64,000 bases of DNA from Roseinatronobacter sp. S2 (GTDB lineage Bacteria; Pseudomonadota; Alphaproteobacteria; Rhodobacterales; Rhodobacteraceae). The position numbers and the translations under genes were made by a program. This document shows positions 43,560 to 54,555 of this stretch, piece after piece (within the stretch, counting starts at the first letter, position 1; every line of letters starts with the position of its first letter). Location of the stretch: the NCBI RefSeq assembly GCF_029581395.1, contig NZ_CP121113.1:1484001-1548000 (forward strand), read 5' to 3'. A model generated the notes under the pieces. The model saw nothing but the letters and a program-made list of their open reading frames with translations. It was not told where the DNA came from and did no database searches.

Positions 43560-45047
43560 GTGACTGACCAGCCGCCTCTACGCCCGCTTTCCGCGCTTGG
43601 ACTAAGCCCGACCCGCGGGTCCAATGTCATCATCAGCGGATTGGCGCTGGACAGCAGGCAGGTGCGCAAGGGGGCGTTGTTTGCAGCGCTGCCCGGCAGT
43701 CGTGTGCACGGGGGTGAATTTATCACCTATGCGCTGCGCATGGGGGCATCTGCCATTCTGACTGACCGCGAAGGCGCCGAAATAGCAAAAGACGCGCTTG
43801 CAGGATCAGACGCCGCGCTTGTTCTGGCCGAAGACCCGCGCGCCGCTTTCGCGTCGGCCTGCGCACTGTGGTTTCAAGCCCAGCCATCGCAGATGGTTGC
43901 GGTGACAGGCACGAACGGCAAAACATCGGTTGCCAGTTTCGCGCGCCAGATCTGGACGTTTCTGGACCATGACGCCGTGAATTTGGGCACCACCGGTGTC
44001 GAAGGGGCGTATTCGGCCCCGCTGGCCCATACCACGCCGGACCCGATTACCCTGCACCGCCTGCTGGCCGAGATGGCGCAGGCAGGTGTCACGCATGCCG
44101 CGATGGAGGCATCTTCGCACGGGTTGGACCAGCGCCGCCTTGACGGGGTGCGCCTGCGCGCGGCCGCATTTACCAACCTGTCGCAGGATCATCTGGACTA
44201 TCACGCCACGATGGATGCCTATTTCGCGGCCAAGGCGCAGCTTTTCGACAGGCTTTTGCCCGATGATGGTGTGGCCGTCATAAATATGGATGACCCGCGC
44301 GGGCCGGATATTCTGGCCATTGCCGAAGCGCGCGGGCAGGGCACGCTGACCATCGGGCGGAACAAGGATGCAGATTTGTGCATTCTGGGCCAGCGTTTTG
44401 ACGCGGCGGGGCAGACGTTGCGCTTCAGTTATGCGGGCAAGACCTATCAGGAATACCTGCCGCTGATTGGCGGGTTTCAGGCTGAAAATGTGTTGGCCGC
44501 GGTTGGGCTGGTGCTGGCCTGCGGGGACGACCCTGATGATGTTGCGCTGCGCCTGTCGCTGCTGGACGGGGTGCGCGGACGCATGCAGCTTGCGGGAACG
44601 CGCGCCAATGGTGCCCCCGTGTTCGTTGATTATGCGCATACGCCCGGCGCGCTGGAGGTTGCGCTGAAAGCGCTGCGCCCGCATGTCATGGGGCGTCTGC
44701 TTGTCGTGTTCGGCGCAGGCGGGGACCGCGACAAGGGCAAGCGTCCGTTGATGGGACAGGCGGCCGCGAACCATGCCGATCTTGCCTATGTGACCGATGA
44801 CAACCCCAGGTCCGAAGACCCTGCGCAGATCCGCCTTCAGGTTCTGCAAGGATGCCCGGAGGGCCTTGAAGTGTCCGACCGCGCCGAGGCGATCTTGCGC
44901 GCAGTCGATGCGCTGGGACCGGGCGATGCGCTTCTGGTTGCAGGCAAGGGCCATGAAACCGGCCAGATCGTTGGCGACACTGTCTATCCCTTTGATGATG
45001 TCGAACAGGCAAGCGTTGCCATCGCCGCACTGGAGGCCCGCGCATGA
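43560..45047 (+). CDS. murE: UDP-MurNAc-tripeptide synthetase MurE
   Basis: A 495-residue ATP-dependent ligase that adds meso-diaminopimelate to UDP-MurNAc-L-Ala-D-Glu. The ATP loop is GTNGKTS (about 119-125), and the DNPR motif (DDNPRSEDP), which selects diaminopimelate, is present. It begins with GTG 43560 after AAGGAG. It overlaps murF by 4 bases. Confidence 0.95.
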   Translation: MTDQPPLRPLSALGLSPTRGSNVIISGLALDSRQVRKGALFAALPGSRVHGGEFITYALRMGASAILTDREGAEIAKDALAGSDAALVLAEDPRAAFASACALWFQAQPSQMVAVTGTNGKTSVASFARQIWTFLDHDAVNLGTTGVEGAYSAPLAHTTPDPITLHRLLAEMAQAGVTHAAMEASSHGLDQRRLDGVRLRAAAFTNLSQDHLDYHATMDAYFAAKAQLFDRLLPDDGVAVINMDDPRGPDILAIAEARGQGTLTIGRNKDADLCILGQRFDAAGQTLRFSYAGKTYQEYLPLIGGFQAENVLAAVGLVLACGDDPDDVALRLSLLDGVRGRMQLAGTRANGAPVFVDYAHTPGALEVALKALRPHVMGRLLVVFGAGGDRDKGKRPLMGQAAANHADLAYVTDDNPRSEDPAQIRLQVLQGCPEGLEVSDRAEAILRAVDALGPGDALLVAGKGHETGQIVGDTVYPFDDVEQASVAIAALEARA

Positions 45048-46483
45048 CCCTTTGGACAGCATCCGACGCCGCGCGCGCAACAGGCGGGCAGGCCAGCGCC
45101 GACTGGACCGCCAGCGGCATTTCGATTGACACGCGCAGCTTGCAGCCGGGGGATTTGTTTGTCGCACTGAAAGCCGCACGGGACGGGCATGATTTCGTGA
45201 CGCAGGCCCTGCAACAAGGCGCGGCCGCGGCCATGGTGGACCATATTCCAGACGGGGTGCCGCATGATGCACCCCTGCTGATCGTGCCCGATGTGATGGC
45301 CGCGCTGAGTGCACTTGGCGCGGCGGGGCGTGCGCGCAGCCGCGCCAAGGTCATTGCTGTGACAGGGTCTGTGGGCAAAACCTCGACCAAGGAAATGCTG
45401 CGCGAAATGCTGTCCGAGATTGGCAAGACCCATGCGGCGGAAGCCAGCTTCAACAATCACTGGGGGGTTCCGATAACCTTGGCGCGCCTTGCGCCCGATG
45501 CGGATTTCGCGGTCATTGAAATCGGCATGAACCAACCGGGCGAGATTGCACCGCTTGCGCAACTGGCCCGCCCACATGTCGCAATGATTACCACAATCGC
45601 GCCTGCGCATCTGGAAGCGTTTGACAGTATCGACGGCATTGCGCATGAAAAGGCCAGTATTTTCAAGGCTCTGGGGCGTGAAGGTCATGCAATATTCCCC
45701 TGTGACCTGCCGACAAGTCCGATTTTGCGGGATGCGGCGGTCCGGTCGGGCGCAACACTTTGGCCGTTCGGGTATGGCGCGGATGCTGTCACCCCCGAAG
45801 ACATGACCCAGACCGAGGCCGCGCTGGTCTTGCGCGCCAATGTTGGCGGGATGCGCGTGTCCGTCAGGCTGGCCAATGCCGGTGCGCATTTCGGCATGAA
45901 CGGGCTGGGCTGTCTGGCGGTGGCGCAGGCGCTGGGGCTTGATCTGGCGCGCGCAGCCCTTGGCCTTGGTCGTTGGCAGCCGCCTGCGGGGCGCGGGCTG
46001 CGCCAGACCATCATGCTGGACACGGTCGAAGAACTGAGCTTCACATTGATCGACGATGCCTTCAACGCCAACCCCGCATCGCTTGAAGCGGCGCTGGACA
46101 TGCTGGCGAAAATCACCCCCGCGCAGACCCAGACAGGCCGTCGCGGGCGGCGCATTGCCATTCTGGGCGATATGCTGGAACTGGGCCCGCAGGAACATGC
46201 CCTGCACGAAGCCATTGCACAGTATACGGCAATAGCCAGCGTGGATCTGGTGCATTGTGTCGGGCCGCGTATGGAAGCGCTGTCGCGGAAATTGCCATTA
46301 CGCCAGCGTGGACGCCATGTGGCGAAAGCGCAGGATCTGGCCGCAATGGTTCATATGCTGGTCGCCCCCGGCGATATTGTTCTTGTAAAAGGGTCCAAGG
46401 CCAGCCGCGTTTCAGGTGTCGTGGACGCGCTACGCGCTTTGGCCGCACCCACGCACGGCAATCGCGACCGGAAAAGAAGCTGA
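45044..46483 (+). CDS. murF: UDP-MurNAc-pentapeptide synthetase MurF
   Basis: A 479-residue ligase adding D-Ala-D-Ala. The ATP loop is [11 protein letters not shown], with [13 protein letters not shown] and the Mur-ligase C-terminal domain block [15 protein letters not shown]. It is coupled to murE and lies 10 bases before mraY. Confidence 0.95.
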   Translation: MTLWTASDAARATGGQASADWTASGISIDTRSLQPGDLFVALKAARDGHDFVTQALQQGAAAAMVDHIPDGVPHDAPLLIVPDVMAALSALGAAGRARSRAKVIAVTGSVGKTSTKEMLREMLSEIGKTHAAEASFNNHWGVPITLARLAPDADFAVIEIGMNQPGEIAPLAQLARPHVAMITTIAPAHLEAFDSIDGIAHEKASIFKALGREGHAIFPCDLPTSPILRDAAVRSGATLWPFGYGADAVTPEDMTQTEAALVLRANVGGMRVSVRLANAGAHFGMNGLGCLAVAQALGLDLARAALGLGRWQPPAGRGLRQTIMLDTVEELSFTLIDDAFNANPASLEAALDMLAKITPAQTQTGRRGRRIAILGDMLELGPQEHALHEAIAQYTAIASVDLVHCVGPRMEALSRKLPLRQRGRHVAKAQDLAAMVHMLVAPGDIVLVKGSKASRVSGVVDALRALAAPTHGNRDRKRS

Positions 46484-46493
46484 AGGAAGCACC

Positions 46494-47579
46494 ATGTTTT
46501 ACTTTTTAACCGAATTTGCAGGCACCGTGCCGGGATTCAACCTGTTCCGGTTTATCACGGTGCGCGCGGGTGCGGCCTTCTTTACGGCGCTGATTTTCGG
46601 GTTTGTGTTCGGCAAACCGCTGATCAATATGCTGAAGCGGCGACAATCCAACGGACAGCCCATTCGCGAAGATGGCCCCGAAAGCCATTTGCTGACCAAG
46701 ACCGGCACGCCCACAATGGGGGGGTTGCTGATCTTGTCGGCGCTGACGGTGTCAACCCTGCTTTGGGCGCGGTTGGATAACCCTTATGTCTGGATCGTGC
46801 TGCTGGTGACCGTTGCATTCGGCGCAATCGGGTTTGCAGACGATCTGGCGAAAGTGTCCAAGGGCAACGTCAAGGGCGTGCCCGGACGGGTGCGCCTGGG
46901 GGTTGGCATTCTGATCGGGCTGCTGGCCAGTGCGGCTGCGATGTATGTGCATCCCGACGATTTGCAAGGCCAGCTTGCGGTCCCCGTGTTCAAGGAAGTG
47001 CTGTTGTCGATGGGGTGGTTCTTTATTCCGTTTGGCGCATTTGTCATTGTGGGGGCCGCGAATTCGGTCAACCTGACGGACGGTCTGGACGGGCTTGCCA
47101 TTATGCCGGTGATGATTGCCGCAACCACGCTGGGGGTGATTGCCTATGCGGTCGGTCGGGTGGATTTCACGGCCTATCTGGATGTGCATTATGTTCCCGG
47201 TGTGGGCGAATTGCTGGTCTTTACCGCCGCGCTGGCCGGCGGGGGGCTTGGGTTCTTGTGGTATAACGCCCCACCTGCTGCGGTGTTCATGGGCGATACC
47301 GGTTCGCTGTCGCTGGGTGGTGCGCTGGGGGCGATTGCTGTGTCGATCAAGCATGAAATCGTTCTGGCGATTGTGGGCGGTATCTTTGTCGTTGAAACCC
47401 TGTCGGTCATCATTCAGGTGTTGTATTACAAGCGCACCGGCAAGCGGGTTTTCCTGATGGCGCCAATTCACCACCATTTCGAGAAGAAGGGCTGGGCCGA
47501 ACCGCAGATTGTCATCCGGTTCTGGATTATCGCGCTTGTGCTGGCGCTGATCGGGCTGGCCACGCTGAAAGTGCGCTAA
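46494..47579 (+). CDS. mraY: Phospho-MurNAc-pentapeptide transferase MraY
   Basis: A 361-residue integral membrane transferase making lipid I, with about ten helices. Diagnostic motifs are [29 protein letters not shown] and the late HHHFEKKGW loop. ATG 46494 follows AGGAAG and gives the normal family length; the earlier in-frame ATG lies inside murF. It is the last forward gene of this dcw segment. Confidence 0.96.
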   Translation: MFYFLTEFAGTVPGFNLFRFITVRAGAAFFTALIFGFVFGKPLINMLKRRQSNGQPIREDGPESHLLTKTGTPTMGGLLILSALTVSTLLWARLDNPYVWIVLLVTVAFGAIGFADDLAKVSKGNVKGVPGRVRLGVGILIGLLASAAAMYVHPDDLQGQLAVPVFKEVLLSMGWFFIPFGAFVIVGAANSVNLTDGLDGLAIMPVMIAATTLGVIAYAVGRVDFTAYLDVHYVPGVGELLVFTAALAGGGLGFLWYNAPPAAVFMGDTGSLSLGGALGAIAVSIKHEIVLAIVGGIFVVETLSVIIQVLYYKRTGKRVFLMAPIHHHFEKKGWAEPQIVIRFWIIALVLALIGLATLKVR

Positions 47580-47607
47580 GACTGTCCCCCGTGGGAATTG
47601 GCAGCCA

Positions 47608-48582
47608 TTAGTTGCGCAGAAGGGCGGGGTAGTGCTCCAGCCTGCGTTCGACCTGTGCGCCCCAGCCGCTGCGCGTGGATGTCAGGCTTGCATGGTGCTG
47701 TGTCCAGTCGCTGGCCAGCGCGTCCAGCAAATCAGGTGTGGTGGCAACCCGCTCAATCAGGACCCAGCGGTTCCATTCATAGGCAATGCTCCAGCCGGGT
47801 TCATCCACGCGGGCATCGGCCAGCCGGTAGTGAAAGGTTGGCCGCCCGCCCTTAAGCTGTGTGTCCGGCACGTCCGCCAGCAATTCGGGGCGCAAATGTT
47901 CCAGCGCGGGCAGCAGGTCCAGCCCGTATTGGCGTGACGGTGCGTGGCGCGCATAGCATATCGCCAGATCATCGACAGTCCAGTTTTGGCCCGCGACAAG
48001 CGCTTCCACCAGTGCAGTCGGCCAGCGGTCCACAAACGGCATGATGTTGCGCGCCGGATCAATCGGGTCGGATGCGCGCAACCAGTCTTCCAGAAGCGCA
48101 TAGGCGCGGGCAACAGCAACAAGGCCGCCGCCATCGGGTGTGGGCAGTTCGGGGTTCAGGTGCAGGCCAAAGCTATAGGCCAGCGCGGCACGGCTGCCTT
48201 TTGCACCGGCCTTGCGCAATGCACTGGTCAGATGCTCGGCATGGCGCAGGTCAGATTGCGCAAGCGGCGGCGTGACAATTTCCACTGGAACCAGATCCCC
48301 AAGCGCCTTGGCGGCAATGTCTTCGGCCCATTTGGTTTTCAGCGCGATGTCCAGCTCGATCTTTACATCGCCAAACCGCCCGCCCTTTACCTGTATGTCG
48401 CGCGGTCCCTGCGTGCAGATTTCCCCACCCCAAAGCGCGCGCACCAGTTCTGCGGCATCATCTACGCTAACCTCGGCGAATTCAATTTCCAGCCCGACGC
48501 GGCGCGGCGTGTGTCCTGCGTTGGAATGGGCAGGCAGGGGCCAGAAATGGTCGCGGGGCAGGGTGTCATGCAGCTTGTTCAT
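47608..48582 (-). CDS. Amidoligase family protein
   Basis: A 324-residue protein resembling the glutamine-synthetase-fold COOH-NH2 (amidoligase) family. Visible candidate motifs are RRVGLEIEFAEV (residues 27-38), DVKIELDIALK and SFGLHLNPELP, in the order expected for the metal/ATP-binding acidic residues and HxN-like segment. Such enzymes form amide or isopeptide bonds. It follows a gamma-glutamylcyclotransferase-fold gene on the same strand and faces mraY across 28 bases. The substrate is unknown. Confidence 0.78.
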   Translation of the reverse strand: MNKLHDTLPRDHFWPLPAHSNAGHTPRRVGLEIEFAEVSVDDAAELVRALWGGEICTQGPRDIQVKGGRFGDVKIELDIALKTKWAEDIAAKALGDLVPVEIVTPPLAQSDLRHAEHLTSALRKAGAKGSRAALAYSFGLHLNPELPTPDGGGLVAVARAYALLEDWLRASDPIDPARNIMPFVDRWPTALVEALVAGQNWTVDDLAICYARHAPSRQYGLDLLPALEHLRPELLADVPDTQLKGGRPTFHYRLADARVDEPGWSIAYEWNRWVLIERVATTPDLLDALASDWTQHHASLTSTRSGWGAQVERRLEHYPALLRN

Positions 48583-48616
48583 AGGGTCGATCCGTAAAGT
48601 GCAAGTTCAAGTAGGG

Positions 48617-49066
48617 TTAGTCGGCCAGTGCCTCTGGTCCGGTGGTGCCAATCAGGCGGTAAACCCACGCGGTTTCGCCGTCTTCCAGTGTCATCAGATC
48701 ACGGCGATACTTTCGCCCGGTGCGTTCATAGCGGTCAAGGCGTATCATTTCTTCGGGCGTTACCGTGAAAACCACGCCTTGCAACATGAAATCCTGCGTG
48801 GCGCGCAGGTCGCGGCGGTTGCGGTCCCAGCCGCGCAGGGTTGCGGGTTCTGCGGGGGCAGCACGCCCCAGCACGACCAGTCGCACCAGCGGGTTGGTCA
48901 GCGTGGCAAACCCGAAAACGCGCGCGTTCTCATCTGGTGGCGGCGGGGCGCTGTCATCCAGACGGGGCAGGTAGACAGGCGCGCGTGTGACCAGAATCCA
49001 CAATCCGGCCAAAAGTGCTGCGATTATAACGATGGTGATAATCGGGCGATTAATCAGAAATGTCAT
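48617..49066 (-). CDS. Membrane-anchored gamma-glutamylcyclotransferase-like (AIG2) protein
   Basis: A 149-residue protein with an N-terminal membrane helix (about 7-27) and a Pro-rich linker, then a GGCT/AIG2-like domain opening VFGFATLTNPLVRLVVLG and including LDRYERTGRKYRRDLM. The usual YGSLR-type opening is altered to FGFATLTNP. The conserved acidic residue may be the Glu in PEEMIRLDRYE. It is 34 bases upstream of the amidoligase gene. Confidence 0.68.
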   Translation of the reverse strand: MTFLINRPIITIVIIAALLAGLWILVTRAPVYLPRLDDSAPPPPDENARVFGFATLTNPLVRLVVLGRAAPAEPATLRGWDRNRRDLRATQDFMLQGVVFTVTPEEMIRLDRYERTGRKYRRDLMTLEDGETAWVYRLIGTTGPEALAD

Positions 49067-49106
49067 GCGACTTATGTATCTTCGTTTCCCGCCCTGTCAA
49101 AGTGCA

Positions 49107-49997
49107 TCACTGCAATCCGGCCCGCCGTTTGCGCAGAATTTCCAGAATGTATAGCGCCATCGCGGCCCATATCATGGGAAAGGCAATCACGCGCGCCCCC
49201 TCGAACGGTTCACGGAAAATGAACACCGAAATCAGGAAAATCATCGTTGGAATCGAATATCCCGCAATGGCAATGGTCGACAGGCGCAACGCTTTCGCCC
49301 CGTTCGCATACAGCATAAGGGGCGCGGCTGTGACCAGCCCGCAGCCGACAAGCAGCGCCCAGTCCAACGCACCGGCTTGCGCGCTGAACGTCGTTCCCTG
49401 AAGTTGTGCCCAGACCATATACGCAATCGCGAAGGGCAACAGGATCAACGCTTCCAGCGCAAAGCCCTGATTGGGGCCAATAGGCAGGGCGCGCTTGAAA
49501 TACGCATAGCTGCCCCAACTGAACACGATCAGCAAAGTGCCAAGTGGCAGCGCGCCCGCATCAACTGTCAGCACAACAACTGCGGCCACCGCCAGCCCGA
49601 CAGCCCCCCATTGTCGCGCGCTTAATCTCTCGCCCAGCAGCGTTGCCCCCAGAAACACATTGAAAATGGGGTTTATGTAGTAGCCAAGCGCGGCATCCAT
49701 TGCCTGACCGGACTGTATAAGCCAGACATAGGTGCCCCAGTTGATGGATATCAGCGCCGCAGTGACCAGCGCCATGCCCAGCATGCGCGGCGTGCGGATG
49801 GCCGTGCGCAGATCATCCGTGCGCCCCAGCACAATAAGGGCCACCAGCGCAAAGGGCACGGCCCAGACAACGCGATGCGCGATCACTTCTACAGTCGGGA
49901 CATGATCCAGCGCCTTGAAATAGAAGGGCAGCATGCCCCAGATCGCAAATGCAGCACCCGCAAAGGCAAAACCGCGCAGGCTGTCATCACTGTTCAT
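49107..49997 (-). CDS. rarD: RarD/EamA-family permease
   Basis: A 296-residue DMT-superfamily transporter with ten predicted helices; motifs include [28 protein letters not shown] and [21 protein letters not shown] (quoted up to [12 protein letters not shown]), typical of RarD. ATG 49997 overlaps the end of murD by 11 bases. Upstream in-frame codons lie wholly inside murD. The substrate is unknown. Confidence 0.88.
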   Translation of the reverse strand: MNSDDSLRGFAFAGAAFAIWGMLPFYFKALDHVPTVEVIAHRVVWAVPFALVALIVLGRTDDLRTAIRTPRMLGMALVTAALISINWGTYVWLIQSGQAMDAALGYYINPIFNVFLGATLLGERLSARQWGAVGLAVAAVVVLTVDAGALPLGTLLIVFSWGSYAYFKRALPIGPNQGFALEALILLPFAIAYMVWAQLQGTTFSAQAGALDWALLVGCGLVTAAPLMLYANGAKALRLSTIAIAGYSIPTMIFLISVFIFREPFEGARVIAFPMIWAAMALYILEILRKRRAGLQ

Positions 49998-51408
49998 CCG
50001 GCGTGCCTTGCTCCGATACGCGCGCGGTGACAGCATCGATAAAGGCCTGGCCACGGCTTTCAAAATCCGTGAACTGATCAAAACTGGCAGCGGCGGGGGC
50101 CAGCAGAACCACATCGCCTGATTGCGCATCACGCATGGCGCGGGCAACGGCGCGGTCCATGGTTTCGCAGATTTCATGGTCCGTGTCGCCCAGTTGCAGG
50201 GCAAATTCGCGCGCTGAATGGCCGATCAGATAGGCCTTGGTTACATGTCCCAGATGTGGCGCAAGCGAGGTGATGCCGCCATCCTTGCCCAGTCCGCCCG
50301 CGATCCAGCGAATGCGATCAAACGCCTGTAGCGCCTGTGCCGCGCTTTCGGCATTTGTGGCCTTGCTGTCATTGATGTAGCGCACGCCACCGGCTTCGGC
50401 GACAAGCTGGCTGCGATGGGGCAGGCCGCTGAAGGTATGCAGCGCATCTTCGATCATGCGCGGCGCAAGGCCAAGACTGCGCGCCACGGCATAGGCGGCG
50501 CAGGCATTTTGGTGGTTATGTGCCCCGGGCAGCCCCTTGACCGACCGCAAGTCAACTGATGCAACCTGTTTTCCGCGCCTGTATTCGGCCAGAAACCCCT
50601 TGCGTGCAAACACGTTCCAGCCCGGTCCGGCCAGCTTCTGACCAGAGGAGATGCGGATCACCCGCATGTCTTCGGGGTTCTGCCCCAGTTGCCCTGCCAG
50701 AAACTGCCCCTCGAATTCGTCAACGCCGATCACGGCCCTGTCCGGCCCGCCTTCGGCAAACAGCCGGCGCTTGGCCGCAAAATAGCCGCCCATGCCGCCG
50801 TGACGGTCCAGATGGTCCGCTGACAGGTTGGTGAATACCGCGATGTCAGGGGTCAGGGCGCGGGCCAGTTCGGTCTGGTAGCTGGACAGCTCCAGAACCA
50901 CCACTTCCCCGTTTTGCGGCGGGTCGATGGACAAGACGCCCTTGCCGATATTGCCCGCCATCTGTGTGGGGCGTCCGGCCTGTTCCAGAATGTGGTGCAA
51001 CAAGGCCGTTGTCGTGGATTTCCCGTTTGATCCGGTGATGGCCACAACTTTGGGCGGCAATTCGAATTCCATGGTTTCCGGCGTGGCGAAGCTGCGGAAA
51101 AACAGCCCGATGTCATTGTCGACAGGCACACCCGCCGAAATTGCAGCGGAAATGATGCGGTTGGGCGTCGGATAAAGATGCGCAATGCCCGGGCTGACGA
51201 TCAGCGCGGCCACGCTGGACCAGTCTGTTTTGGTCAGGTCATGCAGGGGTATGCCCTTGGCTTCGGCGGCGGCGCGGGTTTCCGGGCTTTCATCCCATGC
51301 CAACGCGATTGCGTCACCTGCTGCAAGTGCTGCGCAGGTCGCCATTCCCGACCGTCCCAGCCCCAACACGGCAACGCGCGCCCCTTTATATCCTTGGATC
51401 GGGATCAT
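49987..51408 (-). CDS. murD: UDP-MurNAc-L-alanine:D-glutamate ligase MurD
   Basis: A 473-residue Mur ligase. The N-terminal UDP-binding segment [12 protein letters not shown], the ATP loop [22 protein letters not shown] and [11 protein letters not shown] are all family hallmarks. It is on the minus strand although mraZ to mraY run forward, which departs from the usual mraY-murD-ftsW-murG order. ATG 51408 was chosen over an upstream in-frame ATG because the family begins there. Confidence 0.96.
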   Translation of the reverse strand: MIPIQGYKGARVAVLGLGRSGMATCAALAAGDAIALAWDESPETRAAAEAKGIPLHDLTKTDWSSVAALIVSPGIAHLYPTPNRIISAAISAGVPVDNDIGLFFRSFATPETMEFELPPKVVAITGSNGKSTTTALLHHILEQAGRPTQMAGNIGKGVLSIDPPQNGEVVVLELSSYQTELARALTPDIAVFTNLSADHLDRHGGMGGYFAAKRRLFAEGGPDRAVIGVDEFEGQFLAGQLGQNPEDMRVIRISSGQKLAGPGWNVFARKGFLAEYRRGKQVASVDLRSVKGLPGAHNHQNACAAYAVARSLGLAPRMIEDALHTFSGLPHRSQLVAEAGGVRYINDSKATNAESAAQALQAFDRIRWIAGGLGKDGGITSLAPHLGHVTKAYLIGHSAREFALQLGDTDHEICETMDRAVARAMRDAQSGDVVLLAPAAASFDQFTDFESRGQAFIDAVTARVSEQGTPDEQ

Positions 51409-51695
51409 GGTTGTGGCCCTTCCTTGCTGGCGCATGCGACGTCTTTTGCGTTTTGGGCCATGTGGGCGGGGCTTGCAAGGATAGCTTTGTGAGCGCGCAT
51501 GATTAGCGCGTATGCCGCAACGTCCCGAATCACTTATGTGCGAATTTGGCTGGAAAACTTTTCACTTGTTGCGCATGCGGTGTTTGCGCTGACATGTCCT
51601 GCCCGGTGTTTACAATGCTACGAACGTGGCCGAATTAAGGTAACATATATGTGTAGAAAACAATATAAAAACAATGGTTTCCTGCGGTGCAGCGA
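51409..51695. other. Gap between murD and the acs promoter region
   Basis: It must hold the murD promoter on the minus strand. No gene, hairpin or repeat was recognised. The stretch becomes AT-rich beyond 51630. Confidence 0.4.
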
Positions 51696-51793
51696 AAATT
51701 TATTGACACTATTGACAGTATTATTGTGAATAAATTTACAAAAAAATCCTTTAGTTAAAAAAAGTTACACAATCATTGACGAATGCGTTATAC
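51696..51793 (+). promoter_or_regulatory. AT-rich acs control region
   Basis: A perfect inverted repeat (AAATTTATT at 51696-51704 and AATAAATTT at 51729-51737) encloses a tandem TATTGACA at 51701 and 51710. Downstream, TTACAC (51765-51770), a 17-base spacer and TTATAC (51788-51793) make a candidate promoter about 105 bases before acs. The base composition contrasts sharply with its surroundings. Confidence 0.45.
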
Positions 51794-51898
51794 AGGCGTC
51801 GGGGAAGGGCGTCGGCCGTTGTGTCGCGCCGGAAATTTATGGGGGAGCTGTCGCATATTTTGGCGATTCAAGCCCCCTCGGAGACTGGAGGAAGATTC

Positions 51899-53845
51899 AT
51901 GTCAAATATATATCCCGCTTCTGATGAGTTTGTGGCGAATGCGCATGCCGACGCGGCCAAGTACGAGCAGATGTATGCTGCATCCATCAACGATCCGGAC
52001 GGTTTCTGGGGCGAGCACGGCAAGCGTATTGACTGGATCAAGCCCTTTACCAAGGTCAAGAACGCGACGTTCGAGTATGGCAATGTCGATATCAAGTGGT
52101 TTGAAGATGGCACGCTGAACGTGTCGGCCAATTGCATTGACCGCCATGTGCCCACGCGCGGCGACCAGACGGCCATCATCTGGGAACCGGATGACCCCAA
52201 GACGCCGGCCCGGCACATCACCTATCGTGAATTGCTGGATCAGACCAGCCGCATGGCGAATGTGCTGAAAGATCTGGGTATCGGCAAGGGCGACCGCGTT
52301 GTGCTGTATCTGCCGATGATCCCGGAAGCGGCCTATGCGATGCTGGCTTGTGCGCGGATCGGGGCGGTTCATTCGATCGTGTTCGCAGGGTTTTCGCCGG
52401 ATGCACTGGCAAACCGCATCAATGACTGTCAGGCCAAGGCCGTGATCACGGCCGACACCGCGCCGCGTGGCGGGCGCCGCACAGCGCTGAAATCCAACAC
52501 CGACAAGGCGCTGTTTGACTGCTCGGACAAGGTGAAATGCCTTGTTGTCAAACACACCGGCGACCAGACCACATGGATTGATGGCCGCGATATCGACCTG
52601 AATGCCGAAATGGCCGCAGCCAGCCCAGATTGCCCCTGCACAGAAGTGGGCGCAGAAGATCCGCTGTTCATTCTTTATACATCGGGGTCGACTGGCCGGC
52701 CCAAAGGGGTTGTGCACAGCTCTGGCGGGTATCTGGTTTATGCGGCGATGACGCAGCAATACACATTCGATTATCATGATGGCGATGTGTTCTGGTGTAC
52801 CGCGGATGTCGGTTGGGTGACCGGCCACAGCTATATCATATACGGGCCGCTGGCGAATGGCGCGATCACGCTGATGTTCGAAGGCGTGCCGACCTATCCC
52901 GATGCGGGCCGCTTCTGGGAAGTCTGCGCCAAGCACAAGGTCAACCAGTTCTACACTGCGCCAACAGCCATTCGCGCGCTGATGGGGCAAGGGACGCAAT
53001 GGGTTGAAAAGCACGACCTGTCGTCGTTGAAACTGCTTGGATCGGTGGGCGAACCTATCAACCCCGAAGCGTGGAACTGGTATAACGAAAATGTCGGCAA
53101 GGGCCGTTGCCCGATTGTCGACACGTTCTGGCAGACCGAAACGGGCGGCCACATGATTACCGCGCTTCCCGGTGCCATTCCGGCCAAGCCCGGTTCGGCG
53201 ACGAAGCCGTTTTTCGGTGTGGTGCCGGAAATTCTGGACCCTGCAACTGCTGAAGTTCAGACAGATACCGCAGCAGAAGGTGTGTTGTGCATCAAGGAAA
53301 GCTGGCCCGGACAGATGCGGACCGTCTGGGGCGATCACGAACGTTTCATGGAAACCTATTTCAGCCAGTATAAAGGCTATTACTTCACGGGTGACGGTTG
53401 CCGCCGCGATGCCGATGGCGATTACTGGATCACCGGGCGCGTGGATGACGTGATCAACGTATCGGGCCACCGCATGGGCACCGCCGAAGTTGAGTCCGCC
53501 CTTGTCGCACATGAAGCCGTGGCTGAAGCGGCAGTTGTCGGCTACCCGCATGATATCAAGGGGCAGGGGATCTATGCCTATGTGACCTTGATGAACAACA
53601 TGGAACCCAGCGAAGAACTGCGCAAGGAACTGGTCAAATGGGTGCGTCACGAAATTGGCCCTATCGCCAGCCCTGATCTTATTCAATGGGCGCCGGGCCT
53701 GCCGAAAACCCGCTCTGGCAAGATTATGCGCCGTATTCTGCGCAAGATTGCCGAAGATGATTTTGGCGCTTTGGGCGACATCTCGACATTGGCCGATCCG
53801 TCGGTGGTCGATGAACTTATCGAAAACCGCATGAACCGGGCCTGA
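51899..53845 (+). CDS. acs: Acetyl-CoA synthetase
   Basis: A 648-residue AMP-forming ligase making acetyl-CoA from acetate, ATP and CoA. The P-loop is [11 protein letters not shown], with [24 protein letters not shown] and the hinge [16 protein letters not shown]. The C-terminal [15 protein letters not shown] contains the regulatory acetylatable lysine. ATG 51899 after TGGAGGAAG was chosen over an ATG upstream in the promoter region. Acetate symporter-like genes follow. Confidence 0.97.
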   Translation: MSNIYPASDEFVANAHADAAKYEQMYAASINDPDGFWGEHGKRIDWIKPFTKVKNATFEYGNVDIKWFEDGTLNVSANCIDRHVPTRGDQTAIIWEPDDPKTPARHITYRELLDQTSRMANVLKDLGIGKGDRVVLYLPMIPEAAYAMLACARIGAVHSIVFAGFSPDALANRINDCQAKAVITADTAPRGGRRTALKSNTDKALFDCSDKVKCLVVKHTGDQTTWIDGRDIDLNAEMAAASPDCPCTEVGAEDPLFILYTSGSTGRPKGVVHSSGGYLVYAAMTQQYTFDYHDGDVFWCTADVGWVTGHSYIIYGPLANGAITLMFEGVPTYPDAGRFWEVCAKHKVNQFYTAPTAIRALMGQGTQWVEKHDLSSLKLLGSVGEPINPEAWNWYNENVGKGRCPIVDTFWQTETGGHMITALPGAIPAKPGSATKPFFGVVPEILDPATAEVQTDTAAEGVLCIKESWPGQMRTVWGDHERFMETYFSQYKGYYFTGDGCRRDADGDYWITGRVDDVINVSGHRMGTAEVESALVAHEAVAEAAVVGYPHDIKGQGIYAYVTLMNNMEPSEELRKELVKWVRHEIGPIASPDLIQWAPGLPKTRSGKIMRRILRKIAEDDFGALGDISTLADPSVVDELIENRMNRA

Positions 53846-53862
53846 CAGGGATGAGGGACATA

Positions 53863-54531
53863 ATGACAAAATCCGCCGTTCTTATCTTGCTTGGCCCCCC
53901 CGGGGCAGGCAAGGGCACGCAGGCGCGCATGCTGGAAGAAAAATTCGGGCTGGTGCAACTGTCTACTGGCGATTTGCTGCGCGCGGCAGTCGCTGCGGGC
54001 ACGGATGCGGGAAATCAGGCCAAGGCAGTGATGGATGCAGGCGGGCTGGTCAGTGATGAAATTGTGCTGGCGATCTTGCGCGACCGCATGGCTGAACCTG
54101 ACACGGCCAAGGGGATAATCCTTGACGGATTCCCCCGCACCGCCAAACAGGCAGAAGCACTGGATGCGCTGCTTGGCGATCAGGGCATGACGCTGGGGGC
54201 GGCCATTTCGCTGGATGTGGATGATGATGCGATGGTGGAACGCGTTTCAGGCCGTTACACCTGTGCAAATTGTGGCGAAGGGTATCACGACAGCTTCAAG
54301 AAACCGGCAGTTGCAGGGGTTTGCGACAAATGCGGCGCAACCGAATTCAAGCGGCGCGCTGATGACAATGCCGAAACCGTGGGCGCACGACTTGCCGCCT
54401 ATCACGACCAGACAGCACCGCTGATCACATATTACGAAGGGCAGGGCGCGCTGAAGCGTGTGGATGCGATGGGTCAGATTGACCAGGTCGCAACCGCGTT
54501 GGCGGCGGTCGTACAGGACGTGACAGCGTAG
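53863..54531 (+). CDS. adk: Adenylate kinase
   Basis: A 222-residue long-form adenylate kinase. The P-loop is GPPGAGKGTQ, with the DGFPRT motif. The LID carries a zinc-type tetracysteine (CANCGEGYHD and CDKCGA). Next to acs it recycles the AMP formed during acetate activation. ATG 53863 is 17 bases after acs; ATG 53851 is an alternative. Confidence 0.96.
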   Translation: MTKSAVLILLGPPGAGKGTQARMLEEKFGLVQLSTGDLLRAAVAAGTDAGNQAKAVMDAGGLVSDEIVLAILRDRMAEPDTAKGIILDGFPRTAKQAEALDALLGDQGMTLGAAISLDVDDDAMVERVSGRYTCANCGEGYHDSFKKPAVAGVCDKCGATEFKRRADDNAETVGARLAAYHDQTAPLITYYEGQGALKRVDAMGQIDQVATALAAVVQDVTA

Positions 54532-54555
54532 TTATCCGGGAAACCGGAATACGGA

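Noticed and set aside
43806..45314. 502-codon minus-strand frame opposite murE
   Set aside because: Shadow of murE, with no domain and no ribosome site.
51902..53869. 655-codon minus-strand frame opposite acs
   Set aside because: It is a mirror of the acs gene with atypical composition; acs is unambiguous.
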